From positions 1-10,758 of the forward strand of contig JAEEKU010000007.1 of the NCBI GenBank assembly GCA_016282555.1: a stretch of 10,758 bases of DNA. Direction: 5' to 3'. A model generated the notes under the pieces. The model was not told the origin of the DNA, made no database searches, and saw only the letters and a list, made by a program, of their open reading frames with translations. Of this stretch, positions 1 through 5,796 are shown piece by piece; position 1 is the stretch's first letter, and each line of letters opens with the position of its first letter. A program made the position numbers and the translations under genes. Origin of the DNA: Methanomassiliicoccaceae archaeon. GTDB lineage: Archaea; Thermoplasmatota; Thermoplasmata; Methanomassiliicoccales; Methanomethylophilaceae.

Positions 1-129
1 CGGCGGAAGTCCGGTGGAAAGCATCACTCTGGAGGCAGGAACGGCCGTTCCTGCACCCGCGGCTCCCGTAAGGACCGGATATACGTTCGCCGGCTGGGAA
101 CCGGCACTTCCTTCGGAAATGCCCGCCGA
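1..129 (+). repeat. Long direct repeat, copy 1
   Basis: Bases 1-129 are identical to 388-516 (offset 387 bp, exactly 129 codons) and encode most of one InlB_B repeat. The identity begins at the window edge, so the true repeat may extend further upstream. Perfect nucleotide identity, wobble positions included, indicates recent duplication or gene conversion. Confidence 0.95.
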
Positions 130-1972
130 GAACATCAGAGTCACGGCCAAATGGACGGCGAACAGATATACCATAACCTTCGACACAGACGGGGGGAGCC
201 CCGTACCGTCCGTGTCTGTCGAGTACGGGAAGCCTGTGAGCGTTCCCGACCCGCCGGCGAAAGACGGATATTCCTTCTCCGGATGGAGCCCCTCGCTTCC
301 TTCGTCCATGCCGGCCTCGAACCTTTCCGTCAAGGCCGTCTGGATCAAACTGGCTCCCCGCACGGCCACCATCGTCTTCGATTCCAACGGCGGAAGTCCG
401 GTGGAAAGCATCACTCTGGAGGCAGGAACGGCCGTTCCTGCACCCGCGGCTCCCGTAAGGACCGGATATACGTTCGCCGGCTGGGAACCGGCACTTCCTT
501 CGGAAATGCCCGCCGACGGCCTGACGGTCAAAGCGAAGTGGATTCCATCGTATGACATCGACAGCCTCCCGAGAAAGATTTCTATCGCATATACATCCAC
601 AGATTCCTTCTCAATTCCTACTGAAGCATCATTCAAAGTCCTCGATGATTCAGTAGTATCAGCCTTAGCTGAAAACAATAACCTTATCTTAACGGGACTC
701 AAGGAAGGAGCAACTGCTGTTATTGTTTCTTTTGCCGGTTCTGAACATACAATAGAAATTGAAGTCAGTCCACTTTCATATGTTGACAAGGACGGATCCA
801 GAATCTACCGTTCTTGCAAAGAATACTCTGAAAACGGTGAAACCGTTCTCATAACTGAGTATTCCGCAACAAACCTTTCCGGATACACTTCACTCAAAAC
901 TGAGACTTTCAAAAACGCCTATGGAAAAATCATCCGTAAAGTAACTACCGTCTCTGAGTATGCAGATAAGGATTATGAGAATCTGGATGCAGACAATAAT
1001 CCCATGTCAAAAACTTCAGTCTCTGTCACTGAGGAAGATGGAAGCGGAAACATTGTCTCGGACACGATCGACATACGTCTTTATTCCTCGTCTAGATCTG
1101 GAGATGGCATCATATCTTCCACAGAAATAATATCCAAATCCGATTCTGTCACTAAAAAGAATGATATAACCAAGTCATTCTCACGCTCTTTTATGTCATT
1201 CGAGGATACTACTGTTACAGCAGAATCTTACATCGGCGACATATTGGAATCTAAGACTTCCTCCAGAAGCATTGTATCTAAAGTGGACGATGTTTCTATC
1301 GATATTGGTGACAAAGATGCCAGGATTATTCTCACAGGAGATGCACCCATGGATCTGGCACAGATGATAGACGTCCTAATCCAATTAAACGAAGTTTATA
1401 CTGTGACGGTTGAAAGCCACAACCCGCTCCAGAAGGATGATCTTTCAGATATAGCGGCCTCCGGCGGCGGATTGATTCTTTATTCCGGAGAGTCTTGGAT
1501 TGCTCTCGACAATAATTCTGTCAAAGCGGTTCAAAACTGCGATGAACTGGAATTCACAGTATCTCCTGACCCTGTTCTCTCACCCAGGCAGAAAGAATCT
1601 TCCAATGGCGCCAAGGTGTTCTCCATAGTGCTTTCCTGCGGCGGGGAGGAGCAGCACGACTTCGGAAGGTTCTCGGCCTCAGTCAGCTGCGATCCGGAAC
1701 TGCAGGAAGGAAAGGAGCTGAAAGTCTGGAGGATCGACAGCTACGGCAAGAAGACATATTCGGAGAACGTCTCCTACAGGGACGGCAAGGTATATTTCGA
1801 ATCGGATCACCTCTCGGTTTACGCCATAGGATACGAGAAGGAGGAGCCGTCGGCCCCGGAGGAGCCTTCCGGGAAGGGCGGAGACAATACGATGCTGATC
1901 GCCGGAGGAATCGCGGCCGTCGTCGTCGCTCTTCTGGTCGTTCTGCTGCTGGCGAGATCCAGAAAGGGCTGA
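1..1972 (+). CDS. Membrane-anchored surface protein with InlB_B/Flg_new repeats (5' end outside window)
   Basis: This is the 3' part of a large cell-surface protein; the frame is already open at base 2 and no start is visible. Three Listeria-Bacteroides repeats are seen (about 1-154, 167-343 and 362-541), each with the pattern FDxxGGSPV...GYxFxGW...LPxxMPA...KAxW. A short Ig-like, BIG2-resembling stretch follows (about 620-780, with LILTGLKEGATAVIVSF). Next comes a roughly 270-residue polar Ser/Thr/Asp-rich region that I do not recognise, then a GC-richer end with a VYFESDHLSVYAIGY motif, a Pro/Glu/Gly linker, one hydrophobic helix (about 1892-1951) and the basic tail ARSRKG. That end implies anchoring in the cytoplasmic membrane with the repeats outside. 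Such proteins are common in gut Methanomassiliicoccales and are usually taken as adhesins, but no ligand can be named. The stop is TGA. Base composition changes sharply inside the gene. Confidence 0.85.
   Translation, partial: GGSPVESITLEAGTAVPAPAAPVRTGYTFAGWEPALPSEMPAENIRVTAKWTANRYTITFDTDGGSPVPSVSVEYGKPVSVPDPPAKDGYSFSGWSPSLPSSMPASNLSVKAVWIKLAPRTATIVFDSNGGSPVESITLEAGTAVPAPAAPVRTGYTFAGWEPALPSEMPADGLTVKAKWIPSYDIDSLPRKISIAYTSTDSFSIPTEASFKVLDDSVVSALAENNNLILTGLKEGATAVIVSFAGSEHTIEIEVSPLSYVDKDGSRIYRSCKEYSENGETVLITEYSATNLSGYTSLKTETFKNAYGKIIRKVTTVSEYADKDYENLDADNNPMSKTSVSVTEEDGSGNIVSDTIDIRLYSSSRSGDGIISSTEIISKSDSVTKKNDITKSFSRSFMSFEDTTVTAESYIGDILESKTSSRSIVSKVDDVSIDIGDKDARIILTGDAPMDLAQMIDVLIQLNEVYTVTVESHNPLQKDDLSDIAASGGGLILYSGESWIALDNNSVKAVQNCDELEFTVSPDPVLSPRQKESSNGAKVFSIVLSCGGEEQHDFGRFSASVSCDPELQEGKELKVWRIDSYGKKTYSENVSYRDGKVYFESDHLSVYAIGYEKEEPSAPEEPSGKGGDNTMLIAGGIAAVVVALLVVLLLARSRKG
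388..516 (+). repeat. Long direct repeat, copy 2
   Basis: Second copy of the sequence at 1-129, with no mismatch seen. The two diverge at base 517 (C here, G at 130). The repeat domain between the copies (167-343) belongs to the same protein family but differs in sequence. The duplicated unit may therefore be a pair of domains rather than one. Confidence 0.95.
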
Positions 1973-2004
1973 TCCGGCTCCAAACTTTTTAAACCGTCAT
2001 AACG

Positions 2005-2037
2005 CTGCCCGGCAGCCGCCAATCGTCAGCCGGGCAG
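2005..2037. other. Hairpin, 9-bp stem, between surface-protein and regulator genes
   Basis: CTGCCCGGC at 2005-2013 is perfectly complementary to GCCGGGCAG at 2029-2037, with a 15-base loop. It lies 32 bases after the surface-protein stop. A short T5 run (1986-1990) precedes it instead of following it, so it is not a standard intrinsic terminator on the + strand. It could be a 3'-end stabilising hairpin, or part of a regulator leader if transcription starts upstream. The rest of 1973-2201 shows no gene. Confidence 0.5.
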
Positions 2038-2170
2038 AATTGCGGCCGTCCGGAGATCCGTTTCAGTTGCCGGCAATACGCGTTCATGCCCGGAACCGTC
2101 CGGGAATGCGCCGGAAGCGCAACGGCAGAACAATATCCGGCATGATTTCCGATACCCCTCCGGAATTACA

Positions 2171-2179
2171 GATAAATAC
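2171..2179 (+). promoter_or_regulatory. Possible TATA box of the HTH_10 regulator
   Basis: GATAAATAC is a fair match to the archaeal TATA box. Its centre is about 27 bases before ATG 2202, so the mRNA would start at or next to the start codon and be leaderless. This fits the lack of a Shine-Dalgarno sequence there. No experimental support is available from sequence alone. Confidence 0.35.
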
Positions 2180-2201
2180 CCGATCATTGCTGTTAAGTCC
2201 G

Positions 2202-2876
2202 ATGCGCGTCGCCAAGATTCTGATAGACGAGGAGGACGGGGGGCTGTCATGTATCGAAGTGCTTCCGAAGATATGCAACAGCCCCGAGCTCGGGACCAGC
2301 GCGGAGGTGATGCAGTGCTCCGGACTCATAGACTGCGGAGGATGCGCCATGATCCGCATATCGGATCCGTACGAGAAACTGGCGTCGTTCTGTTCCAAAC
2401 ATAAATCGGAGACCTCCGGCATCGGATCGTACACTCTGGATCGCGTTTCGAAGCAGCAGATCATCGCCATAGTCCGCAACAATACCTGCGAAGTCGCCAA
2501 ATACGTGAAAGAATCCGGATGTTTCCTGACCTCTGCGGTGAGATCCGGCGACGGAAGGATCTGCTGGACCGTTCTGGGATCCGACGACGAATCCATCAGC
2601 GTGCTCCTCAGAACGCTGGAGAGAGAAGGGTATAACGTAGAAAACGTCGCGAAATACACGTCCGAATACGAATCGGTGCTTACGCCGAAGCAGGAGGACG
2701 CGGTCAGGCTCGCTTTCGAGCAGGGGTATTACGACATTCCCAGGAGAACGGACGTCCGCCGGCTCAGCGAGATGGCAGAAGTATCCAGATCCACGTTCGA
2801 CGTGAGCCTCCGTTCGGCGGAGAGGAGAATCATCGCGAATTTCATCATCGGCGGCAGAAAACTGAGAAAGAAGCGA
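2202..2876 (+). CDS. HTH_10 (Bat-type) transcriptional regulator, apparent stop loss
   Basis: Predicted archaeal DNA-binding regulator. The C-terminal part (residues about 160-215, from LTPKQEDAVRLAFEQGYYDIP to SAERRIIANFI) is a typical HTH_10 domain of the bacterio-opsin-activator family; the recognition-helix area is AEVSRSTFDVSLRSAERRI. The N-terminal part (1-155) is a sensor-like domain with nine cysteines, five of them within residues 17-48 (C17, C25, C39, C45, C48), which suggests metal or redox sensing but proves nothing. Start ATG 2202 is chosen because MRVAKILID begins like a first beta strand; an in-frame ATG at 2142 is possible. The protein should end after RKLRKK (residue 224), but the next codon, 2874-2876, is CGA, one transition from TGA, and a terminator-like hairpin begins at 2877. 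Formally the frame stays open to a TGA at 3924-3926, antisense to the methyltransferase gene. I therefore mark the end at the presumed ancestral stop. It is convergent with the methyltransferase/permease operon and may control it. Confidence 0.7.
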
Positions 2877-2894
2877 GCCGGGAAAGATCCCGGC
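2877..2894. terminator. Hairpin between convergent genes, probable bidirectional terminator
   Basis: GCCGGGA (2877-2883), loop AAGA, TCCCGGC (2888-2894): a perfect 7-bp stem with a 4-base loop. It sits between the presumed end of the regulator and the TGA of the methyltransferase gene (2916-2918). Read on the minus strand, the stem is followed by a pyrimidine/T-rich stretch (TCGCTTCTTTCTCAGTTTTC), which suits termination of the methyltransferase operon. The plus-strand side is less T-rich. Confidence 0.6.
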
Positions 2895-2915
2895 CTTGAT
2901 GGTTTGAGGGTTTCG

Positions 2916-3941
2916 TCATCGGAAGTTCATGGAAACTTCGGTGATGGCCTTGATGTTCTCCAGGCTGGCGCCCACGGGGATATCGCATCCGGAGCCCACG
3001 AGGAATCCCTTCTTTCCGCCCGCTTCGAGGGCGGCTCTGGTGGCGTTCCTGACCTCGTCGGGGGTGCCCATGAATATCGCTCCGGCGGGATCGATGTTGC
3101 CGATCATCGCCATGCGGCCGTTGAGGGTCTCCACGGCGGCCTTTATATCCACCTGCTTGTCGCATGTGAACGCTTTGCATCCGGTGTCCGCGATGTCGGT
3201 TATGCGGTCGTTGGTATCGCCGCACATGTGGACTATGAAGTCCTTGCCGGTCTTCTTCAGATACGATCCGGTCTCCTTCAGCGGTCCCTGGGAGAGCGCT
3301 ACGAAATCCTCTCTGCTCATCAGATCCCCGGACGTCGTAGGGTCGCACAGCAGAACCCCGTCGATGTCCCAGGTGGACACGTAATCGATGACCTCCTTGT
3401 CGAACTCTGCAGCCTTGTTCAGAAGGGTTTTGGCGAAGTCCGGATCCATGAGGGTATCCATCAGCAGAGCCTCCACCCCCCTGATCTCTCCGGCGAGGGT
3501 GAACGGGCCGGGAAGAGACGCCATGAGATAGTGGTCCTTTCCGATTTTGTCCGAGATCTCCTTAGCGGTATCCCTCGCCGCGGCGTATCTGTAGAATTTG
3601 TCGAGATCCGGCATCTCCAGCTTGTCGAGGTCCCCGGGCTCGTTGATGATCGGCGAAATCGTGGCTATGGTTCCGTGATCCGGGATTTTGACCTGGCATC
3701 CCAGCGCCTCCACCGGAAACAGCCAGTCCCACAGGACCTCCACAGCATCCAGATGGCAGGGCTCCACGACATCCAGCTGCGCCTTCGCGGCGGCCTTCGT
3801 ATCCCGGAACGAATCCATCGTCTTCAGGCCGGCCAGGCCCAGTGCCCAGAATCCCTGGAAGGGCGGAAAGAACGGCACTCTGTCCACTTCCTCGCAGTTC
3901 AGCGCTGCATTGACAAGTTCCTTTGAGTTCATTTTAATCAT
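2916..3941 (-). CDS. Methylcobamide:coenzyme M methyltransferase, MtbA/MtaA family
   Basis: Member of the uroporphyrinogen decarboxylase-fold methyltransferases (PF01208) that move a methyl group from a methylated corrinoid protein to coenzyme M in the cytoplasm, the step before methyl-CoM reductase. The family's zinc ligands are present: H238 and C240 in IVHMCGDT and C319 in LVGSGCDIP. These His-x-Cys plus late Cys residues separate the methyltransferases from true uroporphyrinogen decarboxylases. The usual ending VGASLENIKAITEV is also present. At 341 residues the length is normal. ATG 3941 is preceded very closely by GAGGAG; ATG 3932 (MNSKELVNAA) resembles the family N-terminus and may be the real start. 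It lies 34 bases after the permease gene and is surely co-transcribed with it. No corrinoid protein (MtbC/MtaC) or substrate methyltransferase (MtmB/MtbB/MttB/MtaB) gene is adjacent, so methylamine, methanol or methylthiol specificity cannot be assigned. Stop TGA. Confidence 0.85.
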   Translation of the reverse strand: MIKMNSKELVNAALNCEEVDRVPFFPPFQGFWALGLAGLKTMDSFRDTKAAAKAQLDVVEPCHLDAVEVLWDWLFPVEALGCQVKIPDHGTIATISPIINEPGDLDKLEMPDLDKFYRYAAARDTAKEISDKIGKDHYLMASLPGPFTLAGEIRGVEALLMDTLMDPDFAKTLLNKAAEFDKEVIDYVSTWDIDGVLLCDPTTSGDLMSREDFVALSQGPLKETGSYLKKTGKDFIVHMCGDTNDRITDIADTGCKAFTCDKQVDIKAAVETLNGRMAMIGNIDPAGAIFMGTPDEVRNATRAALEAGGKKGFLVGSGCDIPVGASLENIKAITEVSMNFR

Positions 3942-3975
3942 TTCTCCTCGAATATCTGAAATCCTTGCTGAATAA

Positions 3976-5418
3976 TCAGTTGAAACCGAAATCCTCCTCG
4001 TGCGAGTATCTGTCCGGATTCTTCTCCTCGTCTCTCTTGAGGATGAATCTGACGATGCCTATGATCGCGAAGTAGACTATGACCATGATAAGCATGGTAT
4101 AATCGCCCTGAAGGGCCGCGCTGATGACGGTCCAGACCATCATTATGGACATAAACGCTCCCGCGGCTATCGCGATGTATCCGGTAACGAGCCCGCCCGG
4201 AGCTATCCAGGGTCTCTCCGCCTCGGGGTACTTCTTTCTGAGCTTCACGAACGCGAGAGCGGCGCCGAGGTAAGTGAATCCGATTCCCAGCGCCATAAGG
4301 CTGAAGCATGCGTTAAGCCAGGTGTCGCTGCTGACCGCGATTACCGTGAGGACGATGCAGGCCATGAGCATGAAGTAGTTGCCTATGGTGGGCATTCCGT
4401 GCTTGTTCTCCTTTCCGAAGAACAGGGGAATGGATCCTCCCTTACCCATGTTGCAGAGCGTATGGGCGGTACCCATCCAGAATCCGACCATGCAGCATCC
4501 CATGCAGCAGAAGTTCGCAATGCATATGGCGATCTTCAGCCAGTCCCCGACGTAAGCCTCGGCGAACGTGGCGCTGACCATTCCGTTCTGCTCGTACAGG
4601 CTGGATATGTATTCGAAGTTGGTCATAGTTGGATCGAGGGATATCATTCCCGATTCGGCCAGACACAGGAGGGAATCGAACGCGATAACGAACATGATTC
4701 CTCCGACCATCAGCTTCCAGACCTTGCTGTTGGGATAGCTGGATTCGCTCGCGAACTGCGGAATCAGCTCGAAACCGAAGAACATCGTGACGAGCGCGGC
4801 CATCGCCAGCAGGAACCCGGCATCCATTCCTATGATGTCGTTGTACCCGACCATTCCCTCTTGGAAGAACGGCTCCCAGTTGCTGATGTCGAACGCGTCG
4901 TTGCAGAAGAAGCATATTACGTATAGTATTCCCACGGAAGCGAGAACGAAGAACATCGCCGTCTGGAGAGTGGTAGCTATGGACATGTCGCGCGTATTCA
5001 GCGCGGTCATCATCAGCATGAGCACTATCGACACTGCAAGAACCATCGCCGTAGTCATTTCGAAGTCGAGCATATACTGCAGCAGCATGGAGATGCAGAT
5101 GATCTGGAACAGCGTGACCACGATATACGAGAAAATGGTGGTCCATGAGATCCAGTAACCGGCTTCGCGTCCGTAGGCGGCCCTTACGTACTCGTAGGTT
5201 CCGCCCTTGTTCTTGAACATCGCCGTCAGCTCTCCGTAGCAGAGGGCTATAGGGATACAGAGAAGGCCGCACCCTAAGAAAGCCAGTGCGACCGATGCGC
5301 CGGTATATCCTATCCATTGGGAGGTCAGCAGAAGCCAGGGACCCATGATTGACGCGGTCCCGATGACGAAAAGCTTGAAGCCGATGACCTTCTTCGTTTG
5401 TGTGTCTGTCATTTTCAT
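3976..5418 (-). CDS. APC-superfamily amino acid/amine permease
   Basis: Integral membrane transporter of about 480 residues with some 12 hydrophobic segments (roughly residues 16-34, 40-63, 92-116, 124-141, 153-172, 203-224, 238-256, 293-316, 346-364, 370-392, 408-430, 441-462). APC features include ELTAMFKNKGGTYEYVRAAYG after TM2, FFGFELIPQFASES in TM6, ENKHGMPTIGNYF before TM9 and KYPEAERPWIAPGG before TM11. The C-terminal tail is charged and cytosolic. Three starts lie within 9 bases: GTG 5421, ATG 5418 and ATG 5412; GTGAT just before 5412 could act as a Shine-Dalgarno, so 5412 is a real alternative. First gene of a two-gene operon with the downstream coenzyme M methyltransferase, which suggests import of a methylated amine or related compound; this is inference, and an ordinary amino acid substrate is equally compatible with the protein. 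Stop TGA. Confidence 0.85.
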   Translation of the reverse strand: MKMTDTQTKKVIGFKLFVIGTASIMGPWLLLTSQWIGYTGASVALAFLGCGLLCIPIALCYGELTAMFKNKGGTYEYVRAAYGREAGYWISWTTIFSYIVVTLFQIICISMLLQYMLDFEMTTAMVLAVSIVLMLMMTALNTRDMSIATTLQTAMFFVLASVGILYVICFFCNDAFDISNWEPFFQEGMVGYNDIIGMDAGFLLAMAALVTMFFGFELIPQFASESSYPNSKVWKLMVGGIMFVIAFDSLLCLAESGMISLDPTMTNFEYISSLYEQNGMVSATFAEAYVGDWLKIAICIANFCCMGCCMVGFWMGTAHTLCNMGKGGSIPLFFGKENKHGMPTIGNYFMLMACIVLTVIAVSSDTWLNACFSLMALGIGFTYLGAALAFVKLRKKYPEAERPWIAPGGLVTGYIAIAAGAFMSIMMVWTVISAALQGDYTMLIMVIVYFAIIGIVRFILKRDEEKNPDRYSHEEDFGFN

Positions 5419-5461
5419 CACAACTCTGAATGTTACATGTGATGTTTAGATCAGAATATCC

Positions 5462-5470
5462 ATATAAAAA
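5462..5470 (-). promoter_or_regulatory. TATA box of the permease-methyltransferase operon
   Basis: Read on the minus strand this is TTTTTATAT, a good archaeal TATA box, about 44-50 bases before the permease start. Transcription would begin near 5436-5440, giving a leader of roughly 20-25 bases. The same AT stretch read on the plus strand (CATATAAAAAGG) could also serve a divergent promoter. Confidence 0.55.
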
Positions 5471-5475
5471 GGCAA

Positions 5476-5493
5476 ATACGGACATGTCCGTAT
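5476..5493. promoter_or_regulatory. Perfect 18-bp palindrome, likely operator
   Basis: ATACGGACATGTCCGTAT is identical to its own reverse complement over all 18 bases. It lies six bases upstream of the permease TATA box in the direction of transcription, where archaeal activators often bind next to BRE/TATA. A second ACATGT core is at 5435-5440, near the expected transcription start. The site suits a dimeric helix-turn-helix protein; the HTH_10 regulator at 2202-2876 is a candidate partner by proximity only. Confidence 0.6.
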
Positions 5494-5529
5494 CATGAAA
5501 ATAATAAGAAAATGAGTTCAGACGGAGTG

Positions 5530-5559
5530 CCGGAAGCCCGGTTTTCCGGTCAGTTTTTT
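5530..5559 (+). terminator. Hairpin followed by T6 on the plus strand, orphan terminator-like element
   Basis: CCGGAA (5530-5535) pairs with TTCCGG (5544-5549), and four bases later a run of six T follows (5554-5559). The form is that of an intrinsic terminator reading rightwards, yet no plus-strand gene precedes it. It could end a short plus-strand transcript starting near the palindrome, block antisense transcription, or be chance. Confidence 0.35.
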
Positions 5560-5592
5560 ACGGCTGTGAGTTGGAGGTATATATACACTGCG

Positions 5593-5635
5593 CCCGGAGA
5601 AGGGAACACTTTTATACATGAATGTGTCCGCCGGG
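5593..5635. other. Two-tier stem-loop in intergenic DNA
   Basis: An outer stem CCCGG/CCGGG (5593-5597 with 5631-5635) encloses an inner stem GGA-CAC/GTG-TCC (5603-5609 with 5624-5629, one bulged A at 5606). The 14-base loop contains a TATA-like TTTTATACAT. It could be a structured RNA or a protein-binding site. No known family is recognised. Confidence 0.3.
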
Positions 5636-5750
5636 AAATTTGCTATAGCCGTTTCAGGTTAACGATTGTATAACGCAGGCGATGCGGCCGGATCTGCGGT
5701 CATGAAACGCCGGCGAAGCCGCAACAAAACTGGCGTGCTTCTGTTTTCAG

Positions 5751-5785
5751 GAAAAAATCGGGGCCGCCGCGGAGAACACGGCGGC
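5751..5785 (-). terminator. Intrinsic-type terminator of ppsA
   Basis: On the minus strand, 11 bases after the ppsA TGA, a perfect 7-bp GC-only stem (GCCGCCG at 5779-5785 read in reverse, with CGGCGGC at 5763-5769) is followed by CCCCGA and six T (5752-5757). It separates ppsA transcription from the permease operon, which has its own promoter. Confidence 0.75.
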
Positions 5786-5796
5786 TCCGGATAAGA

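Larger units (their letters stand above)
5419..5796. other. Non-coding region between ppsA and the permease operon
   Basis: This 378-base stretch shows no credible protein gene on either strand and no tRNA. It holds, from the ppsA side, the ppsA terminator (5751-5785), a CGGC-GAA-GCCG mini-hairpin (5711-5721), a folded element (5593-5635), a hairpin with a T6 tract on the plus strand (5530-5559), the 18-bp palindrome (5476-5493) and the permease TATA box. Further TATA-like stretches occur at 5579-5586 and 5610-5617. Confidence 0.6.

Noticed and set aside
1..541. Repeats at the left edge considered as a CRISPR-like or mobile repeat
   Set aside because: The repeats are in-frame protein domains with a 387-bp period and coding spacers; no short regular repeat/spacer structure is present.
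2084..2659. Minus-strand open frame of 191 codons opposite the regulator
   Set aside because: It lies opposite the sensor region of the regulator, shows no family features or ribosome binding site, and conflicts with the well supported HTH_10 protein.
2877..3926. C-terminal extension of the regulator across the methyltransferase gene
   Set aside because: The extension is antisense to a complete MtbA/MtaA-type protein, has no domain of its own, and begins at a terminator-like hairpin. It is better explained by loss of the stop codon.
2916..3941. Methyltransferase considered as uroporphyrinogen decarboxylase (hemE)
   Set aside because: The His-x-Cys and C-terminal Cys zinc ligands of coenzyme M methyltransferases are present, and the gene is paired with a permease and not with haem genes.
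4000..4926. Plus-strand open frame antisense to the permease
   Set aside because: The product is polar and low in hydrophobic segments with no family resemblance; the minus-strand frame gives a coherent 12-helix transporter.
5570..5740. Intergenic stretch examined for a tRNA or known small RNA
   Set aside because: No cloverleaf with matching acceptor arms or T-loop TTC motif could be drawn, and no known RNA family was recognised.
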